The notes beneath the pieces are model-generated. The model ran no database searches, had not been told where the DNA came from, and saw only the letters and a list, made by a program, of their open reading frames with translations. From Pedobacter sp. AK013 (GTDB lineage: Bacteria; Bacteroidota; Bacteroidia; Sphingobacteriales; Sphingobacteriaceae), in the NCBI RefSeq assembly GCF_014205835.1, contig NZ_JACHCQ010000027.1, positions 1-64,000 of the forward strand: a DNA stretch of 64,000 nt. Reading direction: 5' to 3'. How positions within the stretch are numbered: the stretch's first letter is position 1; the number at the start of each line of letters is the position of its first letter. This document shows positions 33,287 to 42,989 of the stretch, one piece after another. Both the position numbers and the translations under genes were made by a program.

Positions 33287-33667
33287 ATGCTTTTAATTAT
33301 TCTTAACATTATTTTCTGTATCTCATTTTTGGGTTTTGCTTATGTAAACCTTAACGATAATGATGCTTTTTTATGGGTGTCTATCTACCTAAGTGCTGCA
33401 ATATGCTGTGGATTAGCTGCAGCAGGTAAATTTTATCCTTTTGCTTATCTATTTTTAACTGCTTTCTACCTGATCTATGCCGTTATACTTTTCTTCGCAA
33501 AAGATGGTGTCCGTGATTGGATTACCAAGTATAGGCGCGAAAGTCTGGTGCAGAGCATGCAGGCCACTAAGCCTTATATTGAGCAAACACGCGAATTTTT
33601 TGGCTTATTGATTATTGCAGGTGCACTGCTGATCAATTATTTTGTTTCTGCGGGCATTACGGCTTAA
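33287..33667 (+). CDS. TMEM220-family membrane protein
   Basis: A 126-residue protein with four hydrophobic helices and the TMEM220 pattern (FAYVNLNDNDAFLWVSIYLS, AKDGVRDWI, then YIEQTREFFGLLI near the end). It is only 21 bases before eboA and transcribed in the same direction, and I know of TMEM220-like genes near ebo genes in Bacteroidota, so a role in the same process is a reasonable guess. Biochemical function is unknown. Confidence 0.8.
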   Translation: MLLIILNIIFCISFLGFAYVNLNDNDAFLWVSIYLSAAICCGLAAAGKFYPFAYLFLTAFYLIYAVILFFAKDGVRDWITKYRRESLVQSMQATKPYIEQTREFFGLLIIAGALLINYFVSAGITA

Positions 33668-33688
33668 GTTCCTTTAACAGTTTTATTG

Positions 33689-34546
33689 ATGAGAGATGAT
33701 CATATGAAGGCGGTAAAAGAAATAATAGGGGCTGTAATTAAAAACAACATCAATTTAGCGGCCGAAAATTGGCTGGAAGATTTTATACAATCGGCAGACC
33801 AATCGGCACAGTTAGCCAAAGTATTTGTGATGCTGCCCCGTAAAACAGGTAAGTTGCTGGTTGCCATTAATGAAGACCAACAAAAAGTACTGGATACAGC
33901 AGGCTTTGGCTATATTCGTTATTGGACCATCGATAGGCTTAGTCGCGTGTGGTTGTTGTCCAATTTAAATCTGGATGACAAAGAACTGTTGTTGTCAACC
34001 ATTAATCCTTTATTCCTGTCGGCAGAGGTGAATGAAGCTGTAGCTCTATATTCGGCATTGCCATTTTTAGCTCATCCTGAAATTTGGGTAAAGCGTTGTG
34101 CTGAAGGAATCAGGAGTAATATCGGATCGGTTTTGGAGGCGATTATGGAAAACAACCCTTATCCTTCAGAAAATCTGGATGAAGCCGCCTGGAACCAACT
34201 GGTGCTGAAAGCTTTTTTTACAGAGAAAAATATCAACCTCATTATTGGTTTAGATAAAAGAGCAAATCCTGATCTTGCATTAACGTTGATAGATTATGCA
34301 AAAGAACGCTGGGCTGCAGGGCGAAAGGTAAATCCACAGCTCTGGCGTTTAGTTGGAAAATTTATCAATGCCGAGATTTTTGATAACCTTAAGGGAGGTT
34401 TACAGCGTTACGATCAAATTGAACAACGCGCCATTGCGCTCGCTGTTTTTCAGTCTGATTATCAACCGGCAAAAGATTATATTAACACTTTTCCTGAACT
34501 TAAGTTGGCCCTTTCAGAAGGGAACTTAAACTGGGATTCATTTTAA
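33689..34546 (+). CDS. eboA: EboA-domain protein
   Basis: A 285-residue soluble helical protein. It fits the EboA family through NINLAAENWLEDFIQSAD, ARVFVMLPRK-like AKVFVMLPRKTGKLLV, and TIDRLSRVWLLSNL. Starts at 33689 or 33704 are possible (ATGs in frame); TTG 33686 is less likely. First of six genes in eboA-F order. Its activity is not known; family members act with EboB-F in exporting metabolite precursors across the inner membrane. Confidence 0.85.
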   Translation: MRDDHMKAVKEIIGAVIKNNINLAAENWLEDFIQSADQSAQLAKVFVMLPRKTGKLLVAINEDQQKVLDTAGFGYIRYWTIDRLSRVWLLSNLNLDDKELLLSTINPLFLSAEVNEAVALYSALPFLAHPEIWVKRCAEGIRSNIGSVLEAIMENNPYPSENLDEAAWNQLVLKAFFTEKNINLIIGLDKRANPDLALTLIDYAKERWAAGRKVNPQLWRLVGKFINAEIFDNLKGGLQRYDQIEQRAIALAVFQSDYQPAKDYINTFPELKLALSEGNLNWDSF

Positions 34547-34572
34547 CCATTAGAAATTCAAAATAGAGATAT

Positions 34573-35559
34573 ATGTGTTGCAGTAGTTCAATTGAAAGAG
34601 ATAAAGCATTGATGGGGGAGCCTGAAGCGTTCGATATTAGTGCCGTAAAGGGGATGAAATTCTTCGACCCACATGTTCACATGACTTCGAGAACAACAGA
34701 CGATTACCAGGCGATGGCCGATGCAGGCGTTGTTGCTTTGATAGAGCCCGCATTTTGGTTGGGGCAGCCACGTACAGGCTTGGATAGTTTTAGAGATTAT
34801 TATAGTAGCCTGATCGGTTGGGAGCGTTTCCGCTCTTCTCAATTTGGTATTAAACATTATTGTACCATTGGGCTTAACTCAAGAGAGGCTAATAACGAAA
34901 GCCTTGCAGAGCAGGTAATGGAAATATTGCCTTTGTTTATCTATAAAGAGGGTGTGGTTGGCGTAGGCGAAATCGGTTTTGATGACCAGACTGCTGCCGA
35001 AGAAAAATATTACAGATTACAGCTTCAACTTGCTAAAGAAGCGGGGTTGCCTGTGCAGGTGCATACACCACACCGTGATAAGAAAAAAGGTACACAACGC
35101 AGCATGGACATTGCTTTGGAGCTTGGCCTCGATCCTTATAGCGTAATTATCGATCACAATAATGAGGAGACGGTAAAAGAAGTATTAGATAGAGGCTTCT
35201 GGGCAGCTTTTACCATTTATCCATTTACTAAAATGGGTAATGAGCGTATGGTAGAAATTGTAAAACAATACGGCGCAGAGCGCATTATGGTAAATTCTGC
35301 TGCCGATTGGGGTATCAGCGATCCTTTGGCGGTACCAAAAACCGCTGCTTTGATGAAAATGCGTGGTTTAAGCGATGAGGATATTGAACTGGTTACTTAC
35401 CGTAATGCGATTACTGCATTTGCGCAGAGCGGACAGCTAGATGAAGCCGATTTTAATGCACAAAAAAATGTTGACCTTACTGAAAAATTTGAAGGTAACA
35501 CCATTTTACGTGGCGGACAGCAACCAAGAACAGATAAATCGTCTATTATCATCAGCTAA
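34573..35559 (+). CDS. eboB: EboB, TatD-like metal-dependent hydrolase
   Basis: A 328-residue amidohydrolase-fold protein with metal-ligand motifs HVH (DPHVHMTSR), VGVGEIGFDD, QVHTPHRDKK, VIIDHNNEE and NSAADWGI, all in the order of TatD proteins. Some relatives begin at MKFFDPHVH, which would put the start at 34654; the ATG at 34573 is kept since a run of cysteines and serines is a plausible extension. The gene overlaps nothing; it ends 4 bases before eboC. Substrate unknown. Confidence 0.87.
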   Translation: MCCSSSIERDKALMGEPEAFDISAVKGMKFFDPHVHMTSRTTDDYQAMADAGVVALIEPAFWLGQPRTGLDSFRDYYSSLIGWERFRSSQFGIKHYCTIGLNSREANNESLAEQVMEILPLFIYKEGVVGVGEIGFDDQTAAEEKYYRLQLQLAKEAGLPVQVHTPHRDKKKGTQRSMDIALELGLDPYSVIIDHNNEETVKEVLDRGFWAAFTIYPFTKMGNERMVEIVKQYGAERIMVNSAADWGISDPLAVPKTAALMKMRGLSDEDIELVTYRNAITAFAQSGQLDEADFNAQKNVDLTEKFEGNTILRGGQQPRTDKSSIIIS

Positions 35560-35563
35560 AGTA

Positions 35564-36448
35564 TTGAAAAAAATAATTGTTTATCTGCGCATGATGCGCC
35601 CCGCCAATATTGTAACGTCTGTAGCCGATATTTTGGCAGGAATTGCCATTTCTGGAGTTTTAAGCAGTGGATTTTCCATTCCATGGTTGTCCATTGTATT
35701 TTTAGCCACATCAACAGCCTGTTTATATGGAGGAGGAATCGTTTTTAACGATGTTTTTGATGCCGATCTGGATAAAATAGAGCGTCCGGAGCGAGCTATT
35801 CCGAGTGGCGCAATCAGTTTAAAGCATGCAACTATTTTAGGAAGTTTGTTGCTCTTTGCCGGAATTGCTTTGGCTGCTTTAAATAGTTTAACCTCTGGAT
35901 TATTAGCGCTGTTAGTGGCTATTTTTGCTTTGCTTTATAATAAATTTGGCAAACACCATTCTTTTTTCGGACCGTTGAATATGGGCTTGTGCCGTGGGTT
36001 TAACCTGCTGCTGGGTTTGAGTATTGTACCAGAAATGCTTTACAGCCATTATTATTTAGCTATTATTCCCGTAGTTTATATCTTCTCCATTACGATGACC
36101 AGCCGTGGCGAAGTTCATGGAGGGCATACTAAAAACTTATATTTGGCCGCATTTCTGTATGCAATTGTAATTTGTGCAATCGCTTATTTTGCTTTTGTAA
36201 ACGATAGGTTGTTGTGGTCGCTGTTGTTCCTGGTTCCTTTTACCTTTATGATTTTCAGGCCGCTTTTAAAAGCCATAAAAGAACCTATTGGTAAAAATAT
36301 TGGTGGGGCAGTAAAAGCTGGCGTAATTTCACTTATTTTGATGGATGCGGCCTGGGCCGTAACTTTCGATGCCCTTATTTTGGCTTTTATTATTGCAGCT
36401 TTATTGCCACTTTCTATATGGCTTTCTAAATTATTTGCCGTTACTTAA
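35564..36448 (+). CDS. eboC: EboC, UbiA-like prenyltransferase
   Basis: A 294-residue inner-membrane protein with about eight helices and the UbiA prenyl-diphosphate-binding motif NDVFDADLDKIERPERAIPS (NDxxDxxxDxxxRPxR). The TTG at 35564, directly after the eboB stop, gives LKKIIVYLRMMRPANIVTS, as in relatives. A longer frame from 35441 overlaps eboB for over 100 bases and has no family match before this point. It probably attaches an isoprenoid to a substrate or helps to move it through the membrane; substrate unknown. Confidence 0.85.
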   Translation: MKKIIVYLRMMRPANIVTSVADILAGIAISGVLSSGFSIPWLSIVFLATSTACLYGGGIVFNDVFDADLDKIERPERAIPSGAISLKHATILGSLLLFAGIALAALNSLTSGLLALLVAIFALLYNKFGKHHSFFGPLNMGLCRGFNLLLGLSIVPEMLYSHYYLAIIPVVYIFSITMTSRGEVHGGHTKNLYLAAFLYAIVICAIAYFAFVNDRLLWSLLFLVPFTFMIFRPLLKAIKEPIGKNIGGAVKAGVISLILMDAAWAVTFDALILAFIIAALLPLSIWLSKLFAVT

Positions 36449-36474
36449 CCATCAAACACACATTCCCAATTGAT

Positions 36475-37638
36475 ATGGAACATTTACATCAATCCTTTAC
36501 TGTACAATATAATTACAATGTTTTCTTTACTTCATCGCTTTTTTTGCCTGAAAACGAACTGTTAAACAGTTTTTTAGTTAACCTAAATCCGGCTGTTGCC
36601 GTAAAGAAGATCTTATTTGTAATAGATGAAGGTGTAGCAAATGCACACAAAGAGCTTAATAAACAGATTAAAACCTATTTTGCAAAATACCCTCAAACGG
36701 AGTTAGTTCAGGATATCTTGGTTATTCCTGGGGGAGAACAGGTAAAAAACGATACTAGATATTTTGATCAGGTATTGGAAGCCATCCATATTCATGGTAT
36801 AGACAGGCATTCGTTTGTTGCTGCAATTGGTGGTGGGGCAGTACTTGATATGGTAGGTTATGCGGCTACAGTAGCCCACAGGGGTATTAAACATATCAGA
36901 ATCCCAAGCACTGTGCTTTCGCAGAACGACTCGGGTGTTGGGGTAAAAAACGGAATCAATTATTTTAATAAAAAGAACTTTTTGGGCACTTTTTCGCCAC
37001 CTGTTGCCGTTTTTAACGATGAAATGTTTTTAAGCACTTTATCTGATCGTGATTGGCGTTCAGGCATAGCCGAAGCCATTAAAGTGGCACTGATTAAAGA
37101 CCGAGAATTTTTTGAGTGGCTGGAAGTGAACGCCACTGCACTTGCAAATCGGGATACCACTGCCATGAACTACCAGATCTGGCAATGTGCAAAACTCCAT
37201 ATGGAGCATATCCGCAGTTCCGATCCTTTTGAAAATGGTTCAGCCCGACCTTTGGATTTTGGGCATTGGAGTGCACATAAATTAGAATATTTAACCAATT
37301 TCGAAGTGAGGCACGGTGAGGCTGTTGCCATGGGTATTGCTTTGGATACCGTATATTCCAATTTATCGGGCAGGATAAGTGCAGAAGATGCGCAAAGGGT
37401 AATCGCCCTGATTCAGCAACTTGGCTTCGAGTTAACACATCCTTTGTTACAGGTTACCGAAGGCAATAGCCCAATTTTGCAGGGACTGGAAGAATTTAGG
37501 GAGCATCTTGGTGGCGAACTCACCATTACTTTGCTTACAGGTCTGGGCAGTGGCGAGGAAGTGCATGAAATTGATGCCAATATTTTAAAACAAGCTGCAG
37601 AAAATTTAAATAACCAAACTGCCATTATTCAACATTAA
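36475..37638 (+). CDS. eboD: EboD, 3-dehydroquinate synthase-like
   Basis: A 387-residue sugar-phosphate cyclase. It has the nucleotide motif GGGAVLDMVGYAATVAHRG and keeps the metal and catalytic residues of dehydroquinate synthase: Glu200 (AEAIK), His264 and His268 (GHWSAHKLE), His280 (RHGEAVAMG). The spacing of 264, 268 and 280 equals that of the standard enzyme. It is unlike a housekeeping aroB in context, and whether it makes dehydroquinate or a different cyclitol is open. Confidence 0.9.
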   Translation: MEHLHQSFTVQYNYNVFFTSSLFLPENELLNSFLVNLNPAVAVKKILFVIDEGVANAHKELNKQIKTYFAKYPQTELVQDILVIPGGEQVKNDTRYFDQVLEAIHIHGIDRHSFVAAIGGGAVLDMVGYAATVAHRGIKHIRIPSTVLSQNDSGVGVKNGINYFNKKNFLGTFSPPVAVFNDEMFLSTLSDRDWRSGIAEAIKVALIKDREFFEWLEVNATALANRDTTAMNYQIWQCAKLHMEHIRSSDPFENGSARPLDFGHWSAHKLEYLTNFEVRHGEAVAMGIALDTVYSNLSGRISAEDAQRVIALIQQLGFELTHPLLQVTEGNSPILQGLEEFREHLGGELTITLLTGLGSGEEVHEIDANILKQAAENLNNQTAIIQH

Positions 37639-37641
37639 GCT

Positions 37642-38814
37642 ATGAAATTAACTTCTGGCCATTTAACGTTTTGTACCAATATTTACGCAGGCGAAAACTG
37701 GATGGCACATTTTGCCGTGCTGAAGGCTAGTTTTCCAATATTGAAAGAGCAGCTGTCGCCTAATGCCCCAATGGGCATCGGTTTACGGCTTTCCAATCTC
37801 GCCAGTATTGAGCTTTTGGAGGATAACCATTTAGCCGTTTTTAAACAATGGCTTCAGGATGAAGGAGGTTATGTTTTTACGATGAACGGTTTCCCCTACG
37901 GCGGTTTTCATCATACCAGGGTTAAAGATCAGGTACATGCACCCGATTGGACCACCGAAGACAGGGTGGCTTATACCCTGCGTTTGGCAAACATCCTTTC
38001 TCAGTTGCTTCCTGATGATATGGATGGGGGCATTTCTACTTCCCCTTTGAGTTATAAGCCATGGTTTACCGATGCAGCGGCAAGAGAAAATGCTACAAAT
38101 GAGGCAACTGCTAATATTGTAAAAGTTGCCGAAGGCCTGCATGCCATACAGGAGCAGACCGGTAAGCTCATCCACCTGGATATTGAACCCGAACCAGATG
38201 GTTTTCTTGAATCTGGTCCAGAATTTATTGATTGGTATGAAAATGTACTTTTGCCTGCAGGGAATGATAAAAGCCTGATTAAAAATCACATCTGTTTGTG
38301 TTATGATGTTTGTCATTTTGCCATCGGTTACGAACCGCATATAGCCATTATAAACGAATTGCAGGAGAAAGGCATTAAAATTGGGAAAATCCAGATCAGT
38401 GCTGCATTAAAAGCTAAATTGCCAGCATCTATTTCGGAAAGATCCGCGGTATTGGATCAACTCGGTCGCTTTGATGAACCTACTTATCTTCATCAGGTAA
38501 TTGCGCGTAAAAACAATGGTGCTTTATTGCGGTATCCCGATCTTGCAGAGGCTCTGGCAGCGGCTGAAGATTTATCGGTAGAGGAGTGGCGTGCCCATTT
38601 CCATGTACCTATTTTTGTTGAAGATATGGGCCTGATCCAATCTACACAGTCGGACATTGTCGAGGTACTAAACTTGCAAAAAAATAGTCCTTTTACCACA
38701 CATTTGGAAGTAGAAACTTATACCTGGGAGGTTTTGCCAACAGCTTTGAAAGCACCTTTGAATGATTCCATTATTAGGGAACTGGCCTGGGTAAAAACAT
38801 TATTAGAACAGTAG
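37642..38814 (+). CDS. eboE: EboE, xylose-isomerase-like TIM-barrel protein
   Basis: A 390-residue protein that begins LTSGHLTFCTNIYAGENWMA, as EboE proteins do, and continues as a sugar-isomerase-like barrel with LIHLDIEPEPDGFLES, CLCYDVCHFAIGY and IKIGKIQISAAL, which hold metal-ligand-type Glu, Asp and His. It is 3 bases after eboD. EboE is annotated as a metabolite traffic protein; its exact reaction is not known. Confidence 0.88.
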   Translation: MKLTSGHLTFCTNIYAGENWMAHFAVLKASFPILKEQLSPNAPMGIGLRLSNLASIELLEDNHLAVFKQWLQDEGGYVFTMNGFPYGGFHHTRVKDQVHAPDWTTEDRVAYTLRLANILSQLLPDDMDGGISTSPLSYKPWFTDAAARENATNEATANIVKVAEGLHAIQEQTGKLIHLDIEPEPDGFLESGPEFIDWYENVLLPAGNDKSLIKNHICLCYDVCHFAIGYEPHIAIINELQEKGIKIGKIQISAALKAKLPASISERSAVLDQLGRFDEPTYLHQVIARKNNGALLRYPDLAEALAAAEDLSVEEWRAHFHVPIFVEDMGLIQSTQSDIVEVLNLQKNSPFTTHLEVETYTWEVLPTALKAPLNDSIIRELAWVKTLLEQ

Positions 38815-38817
38815 ATT

Positions 38818-40167
38818 ATGCATAAAACCGTTGTTATCGATATCGTAGCCTTATCTGCTTCCGTAATTGGAGCACATACGCCTTTTCTTCAGCAATATAT
38901 TGCCGAAAACCATTTAACAACTATAGAACCTTTGTTGCCGGCAGTTACCACGGCGGTGCAATCGAGTTATGTAACAGGTAAATATCCTTCAGAAAATGGT
39001 ATTGTAGGGAATGGCTGGTATGATGATGCGGATAGTGAAATTAAATTCTGGAAGCAGTCTAACAAACTGGTAAATGCCGAAAAAATATGGGATCAGGCTA
39101 AAAAGGAAGATCCTAATTTTACCTGTGCCAATATGTTCTGGTGGTACAATATGTATTCGACAGTCGATTTTTCGGTAACACCGCGCCCAAATTACCTGGC
39201 CGATGGACGCAAATTATCCGATTGTTATTCGCAACCGGCCGAACTGCGCGACCATTTACAGGCTAAACTGGGGCAGTTCCCTTTGTTTCAGTTCTGGGGT
39301 CCTGGTGCAAATATTAAATCAACGAGATGGATTGCAGATGCCTCAATGGAAACTGAAAAGCTGCATAACCCTACGCTTACTTTAATTTATTTGCCCCATT
39401 TAGACTATTGCCTGCAAAAGTTTGGCCCTGAGCTAGATAAAATCAGCGCAGAGTTGAAAGAAATTGATCAGGTGGTAGAAGAATTGGTGCATTTTTATGA
39501 AAGCAGGGGGGCGCGTATCATATTACTTTCCGAATATGGCATAGCCCCGGTAAATAATCCTGTCCATTTAAACCGCCTGTTCAGGGAAAACGGATTGATC
39601 CAGATCCGCGAAGAAAGAGGATTGGAACTGCTTGATGCTGGCGCTTCTAAAGCTTTTGTCGTAGCCGATCACCAGATTGCACACGTGTACATTAACGATA
39701 AAAGCGTAACGGAACAAGTGAAGGCTTTATTGGAAGATGTAGCCGGTGTTGAGCTGGTTTTAGATAAAGAAGAACAAAAAAAACACCACATCAACCATGA
39801 ACGTTCAGGCGATCTGGTACTGATGGCCAATGAAAACAGCTGGTTTACCTATTATTTCTGGCTTGACGATGCCAAAGCACCTGATTATGCCAGGGTGGTA
39901 GATATCCATAAAAAACCAGGCTACGATCCTGTAGAAATGTTCATGACCTCTAAATTGCGGGCAGCTTACAAGCTTTTAAGAAAAAAAGCCGGCTTCCGTT
40001 ACGTGATGGATGTAATTCCACTCGATGCTACCTTGGTTAAAGGATCGCATGGTAGCAATAAAGTAGCCGATAGGTTTAAACCTGTTCTGGTTACTTCAAA
40101 AGCAATAGATAAAACCTTAAAGGCACCAGACGTTTATCGAGTGATTTGGGATAGTTTGACTGTTTAA
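38818..40167 (+). CDS. eboF: EboF, type I phosphodiesterase/nucleotide pyrophosphatase-like
   Basis: A 449-residue member of the alkaline phosphatase superfamily. The N-terminus places Asp in VVIDIVALSASVIGAHT, and the nucleophile region is LPAVTTAVQSSYVTGKYPSE then NGIVGNGWYD. Later metal-site pieces are LPHLDYCLQ, LLSEYGIAPV and GSHGSNKVAD. No signal peptide, so it acts in the cytoplasm. It lies 3 bases after eboE, and is the last gene of the cluster. Confidence 0.88.
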   Translation: MHKTVVIDIVALSASVIGAHTPFLQQYIAENHLTTIEPLLPAVTTAVQSSYVTGKYPSENGIVGNGWYDDADSEIKFWKQSNKLVNAEKIWDQAKKEDPNFTCANMFWWYNMYSTVDFSVTPRPNYLADGRKLSDCYSQPAELRDHLQAKLGQFPLFQFWGPGANIKSTRWIADASMETEKLHNPTLTLIYLPHLDYCLQKFGPELDKISAELKEIDQVVEELVHFYESRGARIILLSEYGIAPVNNPVHLNRLFRENGLIQIREERGLELLDAGASKAFVVADHQIAHVYINDKSVTEQVKALLEDVAGVELVLDKEEQKKHHINHERSGDLVLMANENSWFTYYFWLDDAKAPDYARVVDIHKKPGYDPVEMFMTSKLRAAYKLLRKKAGFRYVMDVIPLDATLVKGSHGSNKVADRFKPVLVTSKAIDKTLKAPDVYRVIWDSLTV

Positions 40168-40542
40168 AAAAGATCGCCGGTTTTACTGACTGATCGCTAT
40201 CGGATCAGCCGGATGATCGCATTTAAGAAAGATCTTGTTGAGTTCAAGTTCAAATAAATTAAGCTTTTAAGAACCTTACCTACAGATTTCAGTTCGATCA
40301 ATTTATTCATACTGACTAATTTTAAGCCCGTGAAACTAGCGAGATCGTCATGCTGACCTGTAGCACAGCGGAAAGCTACGCAGTAAATTTATTTCAGCAT
40401 CTTTAATGCTAAATAGACCCTGAAATAAATTACCTTCGGTGAGCTCGCTAAGGCTCGGTTCAGGGTGACGGCTATGAACGAAAAATGCCTGCAGTATACC
40501 TGTTAAAGTATATTAATAATAGAACTGAGGTAACAAATATTA
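40168..40542. repeat. Intergenic region with CGTCATGCTGA inverted repeat
   Basis: Bases 40346-40470 begin CGTCATGCTGA and end TTCAGGGTGACG; the ends are inverted copies with two mismatches, and the middle has CTCGCTAAGGCTCGGTTCAG. Related elements lie at 45558-45578, 51803-51912 and 62117-62252. A small CTGATC...GATCAG stem at 40190-40208 follows eboF. No gene is visible. Confidence 0.5.
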
Positions 40543-40941
40543 TTATTCCCGAACAAACCTATAGCCACACCCCTCAATACAAGGTGGATTAAGCTGCAGC
40601 GATTTTGCCGAAACTTTGTAATAATAAGTCAATGGCATTTTATAAGTGTTACTGAAAACTTCCATTTTTATGCTGTCTAAAATTTTGAATGAAAATAAGC
40701 CGGGCATGGCATTTCCTTCAAATTTACCGGCTTTGTCTGCCGATTTGCTTAGAATAAGGTATTTGGCCTCGCCAGTTACTTTCGTGTATTTACCATTTCC
40801 ATTACCAATATCAAACATCGTTTCGGTCAGTTTCCATTTACCGTAAACTTCGCCCGGCCCGTCATTATTGTTGTTTGATTTTTTGCAGGATATATACAAA
40901 AGGCCTGTTGCAGCCAAGATGAGTAATAATATCTTTTTCAT
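40543..40941 (-). CDS. Hypothetical lipoprotein, lipocalin-like
   Basis: A 132-residue protein with a lipoprotein signal (GLLYISCKKSNNNN) and a strand-rich mature part (YGKWKLTETMFDIGNG, YLILSKSADKAGKFEGNAM). The opening GKWKLTE and final CGYRFVRE resemble small lipocalin-like Bacteroidota lipoproteins. It is monocistronic and lies next to the AraC gene. Confidence 0.6.
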   Translation of the reverse strand: MKKILLLILAATGLLYISCKKSNNNNDGPGEVYGKWKLTETMFDIGNGNGKYTKVTGEAKYLILSKSADKAGKFEGNAMPGLFSFKILDSIKMEVFSNTYKMPLTYYYKVSAKSLQLNPPCIEGCGYRFVRE

Positions 40942-41005
40942 AAAGCTTTAATTTACAGCTTATACGATGGAGAGAATCAAAACGCTACATCAAAATTGTC
41001 TTTTG

Positions 41006-41929
41006 CTAATTAAACATTTTTCTAAATGCCAATGGCGATACCTTCGTTTTTGCTTTGAATAATTTATTAAATGATTGCGGATGTTCAAAGCCCAGTTCGT
41101 ATGCCACTTCGCTCACCGATAAATTGGTGCCTGATAATTTTTCTTTTGCTTTTTCGATCAGTTTCTGGTGGATATGTTGTTGTGCATTCTGTCCGGTTAG
41201 CGAACGGAGTAGATCGCTTAAATAACTTGGCGAAACATTTAAACGATCGGAAAGGTATTGCACCGTAGGTAAACCTTTAAACATGGTTACTTTATCGTTA
41301 AAATATTCCTCTAACAATTCTTCAAGTTTTTGCAAAAGGTCGTTATTTAATACTTTGCGCGTAATAAACTGCCGTTTGTAAAAGCGGTTGCTGTAATTTA
41401 ACAACAGTTCGATTTGTGTGATGATCACATCCTGGCTAAAATCGTCAATCCTGCTGTTCAGTTCTTCCTCAATATTCTTAAAAATAGTAATAATAGTGGT
41501 TTTTTCTTTTTCTGATAGGTGCAACGCCTCATTGGCCGAGTATGAAAAGAAACCATAACTTTTAATTTTTTTTGCTATTGGATAAGACAGTAAAAAATCG
41601 GGATGGATCAATAAAGTAAATAAGGAGCAAACACTTGAGCTTAAATCTTCATCATGACCAATAATCTGGTTGGGAGCAGCAAATAATAAACCGCCTTCAT
41701 CAAAATCATAATAACTCTGGCCATATTTTAGCCTGCCACTTAATTTTGGTTTATACGAAATCTTATAAAAATTCAGGATATGCGAATTAGGCTGTCCGTT
41801 CATTTCAACCGGATGATCTTCATTGTTAATCAGGCTGATCAAGGGGTGTTTAGGCTGGGGCAGGCCCAACATCCGGTGTGCTTCTGTTAACGAATTGAAT
41901 TTATAAGGGCTATTGTCTACCTTTTTCAT
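41006..41929 (-). CDS. AraC-family transcriptional regulator
   Basis: A 307-residue regulator with an AraC-type sensing N-terminus (PNSHILNFYKISYKPKLSG) and HTH C-terminus (VQYLSDRLNVSPSYLSDLLR, TNLSVSEVAYELGFEHPQ then SFNKLFKAKTKVSPLAFR). It lies 59 bases after the SDR gene and in the same direction, so both may share control. Confidence 0.92.
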   Translation of the reverse strand: MKKVDNSPYKFNSLTEAHRMLGLPQPKHPLISLINNEDHPVEMNGQPNSHILNFYKISYKPKLSGRLKYGQSYYDFDEGGLLFAAPNQIIGHDEDLSSSVCSLFTLLIHPDFLLSYPIAKKIKSYGFFSYSANEALHLSEKEKTTIITIFKNIEEELNSRIDDFSQDVIITQIELLLNYSNRFYKRQFITRKVLNNDLLQKLEELLEEYFNDKVTMFKGLPTVQYLSDRLNVSPSYLSDLLRSLTGQNAQQHIHQKLIEKAKEKLSGTNLSVSEVAYELGFEHPQSFNKLFKAKTKVSPLAFRKMFN

Positions 41930-41988
41930 ACTGATATATACAAATATAACCGATAAGTCTGTGTTTATCGGTTATATGTTTGATTTAA

Positions 41989-42849
41989 TTAACCCTGTGC
42001 TGCATTCGATACGGTTTCCCATTCTTCCCAGCTGGCTATACGCTCAGCATAAGCCGTACGTACCCAAGCCAGGTTATGGCTGCCAAGTGATAAACGTAAA
42101 GGTGGATTTTCTGTATCCACAACTTTAAAAATGGCCTCTGGTGTTGCCTCCGGATTACCTCTTTCCATTTGCTGCAAACCTTCAAAAAACTTTGCTTTAA
42201 AGTCGGTATATACCTCTAATCCATCTGCAAACTTTAAAGAAGCCTGACTTCCGAATTCGGTGGCGTAGGCGCCTGGTTCGATAATGGTTACTTTGATCCC
42301 AAACGATTTTACCTCTGCGGCCAGGCTTTCGTGAATGGCTTCAAATGCCCATTTAGATGAACAATAATACCCAATAACGGGTAAAACTACGTGGCCAAGA
42401 TTGCTGGATGTACCTAAAATGTGGCCAAAGCCCTGCTTGCGTAATATGGGCAGCGCAGCTTGTATAACAGTCACCGCTCCAAAAATGTTGGTGTTGTACA
42501 TAGCCTTAACCTGCTCAATAGTAGCTTCTTCAATAGTACCTACAAGCGAATAACCCGCATTGTTTAAAACAACGTCTAATCGCCCGAAATGTTCGTGCGC
42601 CTGTTGAACGGTTTTTGCTACCTGGTCGTAATCAGTTACGTCAAGTTCAAGGGGCAGTATATTTTCTTTATACTTTTCCTGAAGATCTGCAATGCCCGAT
42701 AGGTTCCTTGCCGTTGCTGCCACCTTATCGCCGCGTTCTAAAGCTGCTATTGCCCATACGCGGCCAAATCCGCGAGATGCACCTGTAATAAACCAAACCT
42801 TATTAACTGTTTGGGTATTTGTACCCTGATGTTCTTGTTGATGTTCCAT
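41989..42849 (-). CDS. Short-chain dehydrogenase/reductase
   Basis: A 286-residue classical SDR. Cofactor loop TGASRGFG, LDVTDYDQV, NNAGYSLVG and active site Ser (GTSSNLGHV) with YCSSK (Tyr-x3-Lys). The start is ATG 42849 (MEHQQEHQG...); an earlier in-frame start at 42888 is possible but its context is poor. It belongs with the AraC gene downstream on the same strand. Aldehyde or ketone substrate unknown. Confidence 0.9.
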   Translation of the reverse strand: MEHQQEHQGTNTQTVNKVWFITGASRGFGRVWAIAALERGDKVAATARNLSGIADLQEKYKENILPLELDVTDYDQVAKTVQQAHEHFGRLDVVLNNAGYSLVGTIEEATIEQVKAMYNTNIFGAVTVIQAALPILRKQGFGHILGTSSNLGHVVLPVIGYYCSSKWAFEAIHESLAAEVKSFGIKVTIIEPGAYATEFGSQASLKFADGLEVYTDFKAKFFEGLQQMERGNPEATPEAIFKVVDTENPPLRLSLGSHNLAWVRTAYAERIASWEEWETVSNAAQG

Positions 42850-42989
42850 AATTTTTATCTGAATAAATGATAGATCAAAGGTGGGCAAGGTGTGAGGCCG
42901 ATGTGTAGCCTAATTGAGGGCTTTTGTAGCCAAAATGAGAAAATACAAAATGATGACACATTAATTAAATTTTTAAATCGCAATCCATC

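Noticed and set aside
35441..35563. Long N-terminal extension of eboC
   Set aside because: Overlaps eboB and is unlike EboC proteins; TTG 35564 preferred.
40190..40208. CTGATC...GATCAG stem after eboF as terminator
   Set aside because: Only six base pairs and no T-run follows; mentioned only within the intergenic entry.
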